Origin: Mimachlamys varia
Taxonomy: Eukaryota > Mollusca > Bivalvia > Pectinida > Pectinidae
Direction of reading: 5' to 3'
Assembly (NCBI GenBank): GCA_947623455.1
Contig: OX392534.1
Coordinates: forward strand, 41,173,426 to 41,237,425
Length of the DNA: 64,000 nucleotides
Part shown: one piece after another, positions 39,201 to 49,859 of the stretch
Layout of the letters: each line of letters begins with the position of its first letter
Numbering within the stretch: position 1 is the stretch's first letter
Notes under the pieces: model-generated
Database searches by the model: none
What the model was told of the DNA's origin: nothing
What the model saw: only the letters and a program-made list of their open reading frames with translations
Translations under genes and position numbers: made by a program

Positions 39201-40523
39201 TACACTACAACATCGATCTTATACACACACTACAATATATATCTTATATACACACTACAACATTTATCTTATATACACACTATAACAAAGATATTATATT
39301 CACACTACAACATAGATCTTATACACACTACAACATAGATCTTATACACATACTTCAACATCGATCTTACACACACTACAACATAGATCTTATACACACT
39401 ACAACATAGATCTTATACACACACTACAACATAGATCTTACACACACTACAACATAGATCTTATACACACTACAACATAGATCTTATACACACTACAACA
39501 TAGATCTTATACACACACTACAACATAGATCTTACACACACTACAACATAGATCTTACACACACTACAACATAGATCTTACACACACTACAACATAGATC
39601 TAACACACACTACAACATAGATCTTACACACACTACAACATAGATCTTACACACACTACAACATAGATCTTACATACACTACAACATAGATTTTATACAC
39701 ACACTACAACATAAATCTTACACACACCACAACATAGATCGTATTTACACACTACAACATAGATCTTATACACACACTACAACATAGATCTTACACACAC
39801 CACAACATAGATCGTATATACACACTACAACATAGATCTTATACACACACTACAACATAGATCGTATACACACTACAACATAGATCTTATACACACACTA
39901 CAACATAGATCGTATACACACACTACAACATAGATCGTATACATACACTACAACATAGATCTTATACATACACTACAACATAGATCTTATACACACACTA
40001 CAACATAGATCTTATACACACACTACAACATAGATCTTACACACACTACAACCTAGATCTTATACATACACTACAACCTAGATCTTATACACACACTACA
40101 ACCTAGATCTTATACACACACTACAACATAGACCTTATACACACACTACAACCTAGATCTTATACATACACTACAACATAGATCTTATACACACACTACA
40201 ACATATATCTTATACACACACTACAACATAGATCTTACACACACTACAACATAGATCTTTGTACAATTTTGTTATCCCAATTGGAACCAAAAAGATAAAT
40301 TAGCAAAAAAGACTTAGCAGATTGTCATTGTATATGATGCACTTATCGTTCATTAGATAAGATATATCAACCTGAAAATAAAGTTCATCAATTAGTCATG
40401 CTTAACTTTTCAACATCTGATGATTATCAAGATGGGAACTTTTTCTTTAAAAGTTGACCTACCTGCAGCATTGGTGATGGCGGTCAGCCCCAGGTAGACG
40501 GACAACATGGTTAGCGGACCCAT
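27250..40523 (-). CDS. D8C / LDLa / mucin-stalk type I membrane receptor, 11 exons, 1035 aa
   Basis: Exons (5' to 3'): 40523-40463, 36184-36140, 35720-35569, 32359-32134, 31652-31491, 31158-31081, 30997-29397, 29063-28859, 28447-28374, 28084-27842, 27510-27250; phases agree (3108 nt). Order: signal peptide (aa 1-20); D8C domain (about 36-161) with the uromodulin/GP2 pattern (VLDDQWR, GWYRM, CGDYFLYWL); Arg-rich linker; partial LDL-receptor A module (about 215-242, no acidic calcium end); short globular region; Ser/Thr-rich stalk (about 305-750); SEA-like alpha/beta region before the membrane (about 755-870); TM helix (about 905-928); about 107-aa tail with a PKA-like RRAS and C-terminal DTRL, a class I PDZ ligand. 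Probably an epithelial or haemocyte surface glycoprotein; ligand unknown. The exon 7 acceptor has a weak polypyrimidine tract. SEA assignment is inferred from layout only. Confidence 0.85.
28266..28341. mobile_element. ~80-bp MITE, second copy of the 20.8-kb family
   Basis: Ends TTCACCACTGAAG and CTTCAGGGATAA, with GGAAGAGTTCAAATGCGT as in the 20.8-kb copy. It lies between exons 9 and 10 of the receptor gene. Confidence 0.55.
29660..29765 (-). repeat. Coding minisatellite, 39-bp x 3, in the mucin stalk
   Basis: Three near-identical in-frame units encode SYPTASQLSSS. The 39-bp period (13 codons) preserves frame, so copy number can vary between alleles and change stalk length. Confidence 0.9.
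34200..34312. repeat. Dispersed repeat, inverted partner of 25286-25405
   Basis: Reverse complement of the 25.3-kb segment (AAATTACTCTAAACACCC, GTAACAAATGCTCAGGTCCC). It lies in receptor intron 3, with no poly-G run in this copy. Confidence 0.75.
34575..34910. repeat. Degenerate AT-rich tandem repeat
   Basis: Irregular units of about 24-30 bp around TATTCAATATCTTGTG and its variants (TATTCGAAACGCTTGT, TATTCGATATCTTG). Receptor intron 3; no coding content. Confidence 0.55.
35088..35424. mobile_element. MITE family A copy 3, best-preserved ends
   Basis: Inverted ends ATCCTCGATATCCAGGGCTT and CCTGGATATCGAGGAT, with CTCTCTACACC near the left end and TGTAGAGAGCGTAGGTGA near the right. The interior matches the 4.5- and 25.4-kb copies. 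Receptor intron 3. Confidence 0.8.
35897..36026. mobile_element. Palindromic MITE in receptor intron 2
   Basis: The left arm GTATACTACAAGTACAATGC continuing ATAAATATTTGTTATG pairs with the right arm CATAACAAATACTTATGCAT continuing TGTAC...GTATAC. Arms are about 55 bp with an AT-rich loop. Confidence 0.65.
37130..37455. repeat. ~125-bp tandem duplication (2.5 copies)
   Basis: Two almost identical units (GAACACGTACAGCATTCC ... TTTAATGCGAAGAGAAAATT) and a diverged partial third. The first two differ so little that duplication looks recent or gene-converted. Receptor intron 1. Confidence 0.85.
38219..40258. repeat. Satellite-like array, ~22-26-bp unit, about 80 copies
   Basis: Tandem units ACTACAACATAGATCTTATA followed by 2-3 CA repeats. 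Variants such as CGTATA, TATATC, ACATTTATC and ACCTAGATC recur in blocks, showing higher-order copying of multi-unit segments. It fills 2 kb of receptor intron 1, ending about 200 bp before the signal-peptide exon. Confidence 0.95.
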
Positions 40524-40599
40524 TGTGTGGCAGTGGTCTGTTTCCTCTCGTCCGCTAATATTATACAGGCAGAGAGGATGGAGTCTCTCATTTCGGGCG

Positions 40600-40612
40600 A
40601 GGGTTTAAATTC
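40600..40612 (-). promoter_or_regulatory. TATA-like motif upstream of the receptor gene
   Basis: On the minus strand, GGAATTTAAACCC lies about 80 bp before the ATG at 40523. This spacing allows a short 5'UTR. Weak evidence from position only. Confidence 0.3.
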
Positions 40613-42684
40613 CTGTGTGTCACCCGATAGCCTGCTCCCACCAAAACAATGATAAACTATTTTTGTCGCATGATGTGTGTGTGATTCGGTATCGAAACAA
40701 ACAGATGAGTAATAAAAATTCTGTCAGCACCGTTACAGTTATTCCAACACTTGAGTTGTGTAATATCGTACTCCAGTTAAATTATCTACACATTCATCCC
40801 GGTAAAATCTTGTACAGAAGTTATCAAATGAGACATATTTTACTATAGATTATGCATTAAGCTGTCGAATTAAGGGGTCCCAAATTTTATTCTTAAATAA
40901 TCCATCACTCGCGTTAATTGTTGCACCCCGCCCATGTCCTCACGCCTACTGAAGTAAATTAAAGTGCGTAAAAAGTCACGTGTAATTGGCCGTTATGTCA
41001 TCTAACATTTAATACAAAACTTTGATCTTAAAACACAAACTCTAATTTTTATTTTTATTTTTCAGCGATTTCATCCTCCACTGAAACCATCCATTTGGAC
41101 GCCTCTTTTCTTTATAATAGTCCCTCCTCCATCCCTCATCCTCCTAAAACCCTACCCCTTGTCCATCTCCAACACCCATTAATTCTCTCTCCCTTTAGCC
41201 GTTTCGCCCTGGCCACTGATCATGATCCCCCTCTTTACCCACAGCCCTGTCCCCCTCTCTTATTTGCCCCCTCCCTCTTTTCCCCAGGTCACTGTCTTAT
41301 TTCCCCATTACATTCTGTTATCCGCTTTCTCCACTTTCTTTGGTGTCATATCGACATTTAGTTACAAATTAATCTGCTTTGTTTAAATAAGTCCCCATTG
41401 TTCCGGCCCAGACCCACTCGTTGATTAGTGGCCCAGTGATAGGGGACGGGTCGTGTTACGGCGGCTGGCATTTTGTAACACTCACCTTAATCGGCGTGGT
41501 GGGTCAGGTAATTTTATTTGTGGCGAAGATACAAAGGAAAACATGAACTACACTTAGGGAATCCTAGATGGGCATGCTGTTAAGGCATGGATTGGCCTTA
41601 TTGGTGCGGTCCTCCATTCTTTGCCAACTCTTGAATTGACACGTTCGTGTTTATTAAATCGAAAATGTGTACTTTTTTATTCTGATGCTGTTTCTTTGTC
41701 TTTTTATATGGTTCGTCGTCTAAATTTTCGTTTATATAAGCATGCAATGTGCATTTGGTAATAAACTGAATTGAATTGAATTGAATTGAAGCATCGCTTC
41801 TGTCCTATTGTCAGATGTAACGTTTTTTCTGTTCGTGTGACTGTGCGTTGTTCTTATATCATGTTTGAATTTTTTTAAACAATGACGTGTGTTGCCATGT
41901 TTACCTATAAATATATAGACTTTTAAATGCAACAGACTTGAGTTTTTCGAATCAAATATGTGTTACGTTCCTATTACCTCCCCTTAAAGATCACTGTCCC
42001 ACTGTAAATATATTTTTCCATGTGGAAACACATTAATGTTCATCGAGAAAAAAATCAGTATTCACCTTTGTGGAGACCCTCATATTTCGCTGGTTAAAGT
42101 CTTTTCAAATATCTGGGATTCAACTTAGCGAAATAATATTTTTGACATATTTCAATGTGTCTTTATTGGTGACTTCTGTGAAACAAAAAACGAAAAGAAC
42201 CAAGCGGAAAGGTATAACACCTGCAATGACATCACAAACAATGGAAAGAAAATACAACACAAACTTACTGGTGTCTTTTTTTTATGTCTTTTATATAAAC
42301 TCTCTACTCGGCATGCACGTGCATCTTTCCTGCACGTGCATGTTGTTTACTAACTCGTTAATATCATACAAAATATCACCATGGTGATCAAACTTTGACC
42401 TATTTAGATAAAAACGCTGTCTGTCGCAAAATAAATAAAATGGCGATCAATGAAGTCACATAAAGTCAGCGAGACATCTGGGTGATGTCCTTGATCATTC
42501 TGTTCCAAGTGTAATGGAGCATGTTATCACAGTTGTTGGTGAACGTGTCACGGCCTTATGGCGACTCTCTCATAAGATTAATGATGATAAACCAAACCTG
42601 GTGTTAACGAAATACTGACATTATCTTGATAGATGATACATCTGATCAATACGAAATTAAACATAATAAAGTATTTTAATCAGT
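40613..42684. other. Intergenic region, receptor gene to CBM14 gene
   Basis: No supported exon. A CT-rich low-complexity stretch (41.08-41.36 kb) yields an 88-codon frame without domains. A possible LINE 3' end lies at 41540-41795. A small palindrome (CATGCACGTGCATC / TGCACGTGCATG) lies at about 42312-42342. Confidence 0.5.
41540..41795 (+). mobile_element. Possible LINE 3' end with (TTGAA)n tail
   Basis: Ends in GGTAATAAACTGAATTGAAT continued as four GAATT repeats at about 41759-41790, as some non-LTR retrotransposons end in pentamer tails. No reverse transcriptase ORF is seen, so it would be a 5'-truncated copy. Confidence 0.35.
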
Positions 42685-45600
42685 CTAATTGCCACTTGGC
42701 ACAAAGTTGATGAAACCGGAAGCGCATGTCTTTGCTGAGTCATTCCACTTGAGACCGGATGGGCAGGTGTTGACGTACACGTCTCCCCACAGGTCACATT
42801 GGAGAAACTTATTGGAGTCGCTGGCATAGGAGAAGAAAAGCTGGCCAGCGGAAAGGGACTCTACTGTACATGGGTTCGTCATCGTGTTTCCGCCGTCAGT
42901 TCCTGTTCCAGTACTTCCGCTTCCGGTTCCAGTACTCCCGCTTCCGGTTCCAGTGCTGCCACTTCCGGGGAGAACGGTTCCGAGCTGGAAAACGCAGGAA
43001 AGACGAGACTCTTGCCATACAAGACCAGTTGGGCAGTCCAGGATGGTTGGGTGACCAAGCAAATCACATTCGATGAACTTGGTGATGTCATTAGCAACAG
43101 AGAAATAAATGTTGCCCGCCTCGATGTTGGTCTTAGTGCAGGGGTTTGATCCGACGGTGGCTGAACCGGAAGTGGCAGTTACGACCACGACGGGAGCAGC
43201 CGTGGAAGCGACAACCGGCAAGGGTTTTGAGAGATCGACACAGGAAGTGCTAGCAGACACATAGGTTTCTCCAGCCGGGCACTGCACGATGAACATCCTT
43301 CCAAAAAGGTCGCACTGGATGAATTTAGAGTTGTCAGTTGGGTGAGGAAAGTAAATGGATTGGTCTGGATTGGACTTGCAAGGGTTGGGGACGTTCATGA
43401 AGGCATCTGAAAAAGAAACAATATAATGAATATACTACCTGAGTATGCCTTAAGATAAATATTGTTAATGAAAACCGTTTTTACAGCTATGTATTGTTTT
43501 ACTTGTATTATATATATAACCGTTGCTTATTTATAGTTTTGTTTATAAGTTACCGAATACTTCAGCACTGAACATATTCTTGGAATTTTTCACATCTATG
43601 TTAACAAGTTTAATCAGTTTGTTATATTGTTTTTACAGAAGAAGGATACTAACTTACCTGGACAATCAGCCTGCCTGGCAACTGGAAAGGAAACGGAAAA
43701 ATTGTTAGACAGTGGTTGACTTATCAACATATATGTATTTAAATCAATTAGCATTTTGTTTCTTGAGTTGTTCTATAAATATGTTAAAATTATTCATACT
43801 TGATAAATAATATTACATAAAACAGGTTACCGATAATAAAGACAAGAATATGAGCACCATCTCCTTTCTATTGTATGACCGCAGTACCACGTATACATTT
43901 AGGCAGAGGAACACCCATCCTTGAGTTACATCTAATTTTACTTGACAGAGCCCGTTATTTAATCCGGAACGTATCCCTAACTCCACGCCCCAGGTATATA
44001 CGGTACATGGTCGACACGTTCACTTGGCTAATATCTAAATGACATCTTGTCTGATAAAGCACGTCTGTACGTGTTTCTTGTAAACTTAAACGGAATCTAC
44101 CCCGGACCAGTGACTTATACAGGGCCGGGCACACGAGATAGGGGTATATGTAATTATTATCATATTAGTAAGTATCCGACCCCTGTGTCTACGACTCCCA
44201 ATTTACTATTAAAATCTGTACCTAAAACTAACCTATTAATTAAATTATATAACAACATTAAACATTTAACACATTTGTGGAAGAAATAAAGAGAATAATA
44301 ATGTATCAATGAATGTAAGTGTTGCTAAATGTATCGAGCAATTAGTCTAAATGACAAATTAAAAAACAACTTTCTGTTCGATGATCAATTCGTTAGCATA
44401 TAATTATGTGCTTTATTATAAAGAAAAAATGAAGATAACGGCCACTTGAGAAAAAGTGTGTGTAAGTATTTGTTTATAAATAAGTATTACATGTGTCCAG
44501 ACCCTGTGTCCATGACTCAATATAAAGCTATCAAAATATGTACCTAAAAACTAGCCAATCAGTTAAATTGTATTACAACAACAAAACATATGTAACAACG
44601 AGTCTTAGCATGGAAAATTGTATTTGGCAATTAGTTGAAATAAAAAAAATTATTTAAGTTATGTTAAAAAAAATAATGTTGTTTAAGGAATATTTACAGT
44701 CTACACTGATATTCACTCGATAACCATTGTACTGCAAATAAGAGTTATTTTCCAGTAACTATACTTGAGAACGTGCAAAATTTCTATGACGTCGACAACA
44801 ATACATGTGGGCGGAGCTATGCAAATTATCCCGTTCGAATCACAATTGTATGACGTCATTAACAATTGACATGGGCGGGGCTAGCTACGGCTTATGCAAA
44901 CGTCATGCTGTTACATTTATTGAACTGTTTTCACGTTTGTAAGTTTTGAAATGAAATATATGTCTGCAGATGAGGCTAAATTGAACAGAAAACGTATGAA
45001 CCATTTACAGGAAACTACTGTAAATATAAGGATTAACCTTTGATTTTGTTTATTTTATGAGATCATAAATCCAATGGAGCACGAGGTAAATTGCGTAAAC
45101 GCGAAGCGTTTACGTTAAAATTACCGACTGCTCCATTGGATTTATGATCTCATAATAAACTAAACAAAATCAAAGGTTAATCCTTATATTTACAGTATTT
45201 TTCTGTAAATGGGTCATAACTTTTCTGTTCAATTTAGCCTCATCTGCAGACAAATATTTCATTTCAAAACTTACAAACGTGAAAACAGTTCAAGAAATGT
45301 AACAGCATGACGTTTGCAAAACTTACAAACGTGAAAACAGTTCAATAAATGTAATAGCATGAAGTTTGCATAAGCCGTAACTAGCCCCGCCCATGTCAAT
45401 TGTTAATTTTTATTAAGTTTTTCGCTAGTTACCGCTCAGGTTTACTTCGTTTTAGACTTTTTTTTTCATGGATATCAACTGGATTTTTTTTTCTTCATAA
45501 TTTTTCAGAATCCCGAAAAAAATCCTGAAGTTACGTATATTGGGCCTTTAAAGGAAATGTAGCTTAATCATTAAAAGGAATATCTGAGGCAGTAAACAGA

Positions 45601-48556
45601 ATGAATGGTTCATATGAAGATTTTAACATACCTTACCCAGAAACATATAAAGTGTGATAAACTATAGTAATACGTCTCTATGTGTAGCTAATACAATCAA
45701 TTGTAGACCACACTGAATAATACGTTGTGACTTGTTTCAGGAGTGCAGAGTTCATGTCAATTTTATTTTATAAAATTATCTCGTAATTTAACAAAAAAAT
45801 CTGTATACGTCGATACGTGTGAAAAATGAAGTAGAAGTTAAAGGAAACAAGAGTTATATCCCTTTGTTATACAATATATGGTTCCAACAGTTACCAATTA
45901 AAGGTCCTCGTGTAACTTTGCAGTCGCTGTCTATGTGTTATATTTGAATTTTTACCAAATAATAAATAAACAAATATTGTTAATTTGGTTGAAAGGTTAA
46001 AATTGTTTGATTTACAGTCAAGAACGTCTTCGGATGAATAGATTACCATATATAAAGACACTGTCACAGTGGTAATAAATGAGTATTAAATGAAAAAAAA
46101 ATAACGGAAATAATTTACACTAGTTTACGAACTACTTTAAAGGGGCATCCCGCGAAAGCCTAAATGTCTGTTCTTGAATATGCATGGCGTCTGCACTACT
46201 AATTATACTTTTCTGTTATTCCCATATTCAAAGTGGACTCTAAATGTCTATTATGACCACTTGCAAAATCGCATTCCTCGGGAAAGCCCAGATAAAAATA
46301 GCGGGAATGACGCAACGTGACAGGTGTGCCGCAAGTTCCCTAATCGGTTTGACGGAAGGGGCCACACGGGAGGGGACGCGTAATGTATACGGCTGATGAA
46401 ACAGAGACAAAGTCCGTGTATAAACTTATTGAATCACATTCACTTTAAAAAAAAAGAAATCAATTGCACACATACCGATATTCAAATGAAGAATAATTGT
46501 CGGCATATCGGCACCATATATCGACACCAGGAATTATTTATATATTATATTTACCTGACCGAGGCCGGTACACATGGGTACGGAATACGGCCATGGTACA
46601 AACCTTAATTTTTGTAAAAGGTAATATTCACGAACCCAACTTTTCAGATGATTTCATAAAATGTATGTAGCATGCATTGAAAAGTACAAAAATAAAATGA
46701 CATGAAATGTTTGCGATTTTTTTTACAACTCAATGTCTTGAGGATTTTTTTTCAAACTTTCTTTATATATACAAGATACATTCATATTCATTTAAAATCT
46801 AGCCAACTTTCAGCGTCTTCACACGTTAACACGTATCACGGAGTGCGAACATTTAAGTCCATACACTCACATAACGCACCACACACTAAGCATGACTACA
46901 TGCATATCAGATTTGGAACTGTTAAAACACTTGAAACTAACCGTTATGAACATGTTATGATAATTCCGCTTTCTTTTTACATATTTTTTGTCGTCTTGTA
47001 AAGGGACGGTGATCTTTTAAAAAAAAGCCTGCAGGAATGGAATATAGGTATATGTTGTATAACTTTGGGGTTTTTTTTTATTTTTTTTCCCCGTTATGTA
47101 TATATTTTCGTATCAAATTCAATACCGGGGTCGCAACCCAATGATATTTGTACCTTCACTAATTTAAAGATTAAGTATGAATATCATCTTTTTTACGCGT
47201 AAAACATATTTTTTTTATTCTTTTTGTCCAAATTGAAGCCGTATGTACCTCGGTCGCACGTCCCGTTTTACAACGTAATCAAACGACTTTTTCTGTTATG
47301 GTATATATTGTATTTGAAAATGTCTTTCTATCCAGCAATATAATTAGATCATACTGTTTTCCTGGAACATAAGATTTTATAAAGGGAATATTATAAACAC
47401 ACTTTTAAGTTTCATATTACACACGCATTTTATGCAACAGAAGACTGAAACAGTTTCCCCTTGGGTAGCCTCAAAACCAAATCAAAGCTTTATTTGTGCA
47501 TGTTACCGTTACCCAGAAGAAATATGTAACATACAAACAATAGAGCAGGTAGTTTCTCCTTTGAACACTTCCCATCTCTCAATATGATTCCGTAACGCAG
47601 TCTTGTGTCATATTTTGACCATTCGGCAACTTTTCGCTTAGTAGTTAGGCCTTATCGTGGTGTAACGGTAATAGCAGATAGAGTGTTTACAATCGAAGTG
47701 GCGCTCGCTGCGCATGCGTTGGTAGGTGGAAATCCCAAACCAAAAAGTCTAGCCAGACGTTCTGGAATTCCACTAGTTATTTTGAAATTATTTATTTTAT
47801 GAATATATATATGCAAAATCCGATCGTCGCAGTCCATAAGAATACCCACTCGATATGTGTATGTAATATTTTGAAAAAAATTATGAAAAAAAGCTTACTT
47901 TCGCGGGATGCCCCTTTAAAGAATTTATTTTCGAAGCAAGTCATTCAATCTTCATTGTCTTCTTTAATTAAATTATATCATTAACTGAATTAATAATCAT
48001 TTGATCTATTGAATGATTTATTTTCCAAATACCAAATACATTCATAAAATATTTAATTATTGAGTGTGTAATTCTTTTGTAAAGCAGATACATGTCATGT
48101 CACAGAAATAACGCCTACAGCTGAAAGTTTTGCATGTTGGATCTTGCGCATCCTCGATATACAGAAGTTACGCTCACCTACGCTCTCTGCGAGCGAGTGC
48201 TGGTGAACGTAACCCCTTGATATCGAGGACCTTACGAAACGTTAAATAATTTGTATGTTTAATCGATTTAATGTTTTGTGAATTTAATCTTATGGATTTT
48301 TTCAATTTACTGGCATACAGTGACCGTAAAAACTGTTTGTACGTTCATTTTCGTAATAAGAAATTCCCAATAGAAATGTTCATATACAGATTACTCCATA
48401 AACGAAGCTCACGTCGTTTTCTAACCCGTAATATAAAAGCATTTCTCAACTTTTGTTATTTTCGTTGCGTAGAATAGTAATTTGAGTGTACTCACCCCTG
48501 TGGGGAACGGCGGCGACCAAACCGAGACAGAGAACGAAAGCGGCGGCGGGGATCAT
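42685..48556 (-). CDS. Secreted protein with three chitin-binding (CBM14-like) modules, 3 exons, 268 aa
   Basis: Exons: 48556-48496, 43681-43658 (a 24-nt microexon), 43406-42685; phases 1-1 agree (807 nt). The first exon gives a signal peptide (MIPAAAFVLCLGLVAAV). Three modules follow at about aa 35-85, 115-165 and 210-260, each NPC ... DxxKFxxCDLxGxxxxxxCPxGxxxxxxxxxC, the peritrophin-A core. The usual Cys before SKY is replaced by Asn or Ile, so each module has four cysteines rather than six. A Gly/Ser/Thr linker with GSGSTGT repeats separates modules 2 and 3. Such proteins bind chitin in peritrophic, cuticular or shell matrices; a mantle or shell role is inferred. No transmembrane segment or GPI signal. 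Confidence 0.87.
44693..45415. mobile_element. Foldback element copy 1 with CRE/GC-box cluster
   Basis: Large near-perfect palindrome centred at about 45.1 kb (GCGTAAACGCGAAGCGTTTACG), arms of about 240 bp, preceded by about 170 bp of unique left sequence. The left part has TGACGTCA, CATGGGCGGGGC and ATGCAAA motifs. The right arm contains an extra tandem copy of about 50 bp. Intron 1 of the CBM14 gene; no ORF. Confidence 0.85.
46137..47919. mobile_element. 1.78-kb TTAA-flanked non-autonomous DNA transposon
   Basis: The left end is TTAA then AGGGGCATCCCGCGAAAG; the right end is CTTTCGCGGGATGCCCCT then TTAA. The inverted repeats match for 17-18 bp and abut a TTAA duplication, the piggyBac-type target. 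Internal ORFs are at most about 100 codons without transposase motifs, so it is a deletion derivative. CBM14 gene intron 1. Confidence 0.8.
48148..48230. mobile_element. Termini-only derivative of MITE family A
   Basis: ATCCTCGATATACAGAAGTT and CCCCTTGATATCGAGGACC enclose only the subterminal GCTCACCTACGCTCTCTGCG hairpin. The middle of about 250 bp present in the full copies is missing. Confidence 0.7.
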
Positions 48557-48615
48557 TTTGGAGTATTCAGCGGTCGGAAGGGCAGGCGGAGAAGACGAGG
48601 ACAGAGTGGGATCAG

Positions 48616-48630
48616 GTCCTTAAATAGGGA
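48616..48630 (-). promoter_or_regulatory. TATA box of the CBM14 gene
   Basis: On the minus strand, TCCCTATTTAAGGACC lies about 65-70 bp upstream of the ATG at 48556. Position and sequence fit a TATA element, implying a 5'UTR of about 35-40 nt in a highly expressed secreted-protein gene. Confidence 0.5.
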
Positions 48631-49790
48631 CCAGGGAGTCCCGATGTCCTTATCTTGTAGATAAGTTGGTTATTCGGGAGCTGTTGGGTCAACCAGATGT
48701 ATGTCAGGAATGGTCCAGGTCGTTATCGGGTACGTAAGTACAAATTGACGTAGTGGCGAGTCAGCGTTGCTAGACCCCGGCACCTTACTCCGGACAAAAC
48801 CACAGGGAAATTTCCCTACAGCTTTAAAAAAAACTTTAAATTTCTATCCTATAGATTTCAGATAAATTTATATGAATAACGAGTTTAATCGTTGCGTTAT
48901 TTCTGATTTTTATACTAATTTTGGCGTTTATTAGAATTCTGCTTACGTATCTTATTGTGTTTGTTCGTAATGTCCCCAATTCTTGCCCCCATTGAGGTTA
49001 AATTAATATAATGATATTGGGTGGTAATACCGATCACTTTAACGGGATCTACCCTTGTTTGTCAACACTAGAGTTCCGCTGTCGGACTGTCGTGACCTGG
49101 GAGGTCGACTTTTCGTCAACTCCCATCCGTAAGTAAAGCTCAAAAGGAAATTATCTTTAAGATTACAACAATGACAAATACTAACCACGCCACGAGGTTT
49201 GTCCGGGCCTGAATGTGTGTATCGAGATAAGTGGCAGAGTGTAATCATATAACCATGACGCCATTAACTCTATCTTTCAGGAGAGCATTCAATGTAAATA
49301 AAATAAATCTATCAATTAAGTTGTTATGAAATACACGAAAATTTAAACACAAGGCAAAGCATTGGCCGATATTGCTGATTTCAGCAATACCTATGATGTC
49401 GTTTTTGCATTATTTTACAACCAGTTCAGTTCAATTTAATGCATTTTACATCCCAATAACACTGTGTGGAACGAACTGCAAATAATATTACCAAACATAC
49501 ATATAAAATACAAGTGCATAAATATATAGTATTGAACAAACTTAAGCACCTTGAAAGCCTGTCTTCCTCAGTTCAAAAGACTTTGTTAATGAAGAGGCCA
49601 ATATCGCGCAAACTTTGCAGTTCATTATTAGTATTTGTATATATCGGGAAAAAAACTAGCATCTTTTTTATATTTTTCGAACAAAAAACTGTTTTCTTAG
49701 GTAAGCGTTGAATGTACGACGAGAAATAAAATGAATCTAGTCTTCTAGAATGTTGCAACTTTTACAGAGACGAAGTTGCCTGGAATCGTT
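48631..49790. other. Intergenic, nothing recognised
   Basis: AT-rich flank upstream of the CBM14 promoter. No exon, RNA gene or clear repeat seen; small ORFs have no domain. Confidence 0.5.
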
Positions 49791-49859
49791 TTAGTCCTAC
49801 CAGTCTCAACCCCTAAAATATGGTTACTTATTCTCATTCTCAGTTATCCGTGCTCAAAT

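Noticed and set aside
38219..40258. CRISPR-like array
   Set aside because: Units are contiguous without unique spacers, inside an intron of an animal gene.
41095..41361. 88-codon Pro/Leu/His-rich ORF
   Set aside because: Product of a CT-rich low-complexity tract; no start context or homology features.
42799..43149. 116-codon plus-strand ORF
   Set aside because: Antisense shadow of the CBM14 coding exon.
43840..43862. Alternative first exon (MVLIFLSLLS) for the CBM14 gene
   Set aside because: Ends in phase 0, which drives the microexon and the next exon into an early stop; the 48556 signal-peptide exon fits phase 1.
47605..47802. Transposase remnant in the TTAA element
   Set aside because: 65-codon ORF has no DDE/D motif or recognisable domain.
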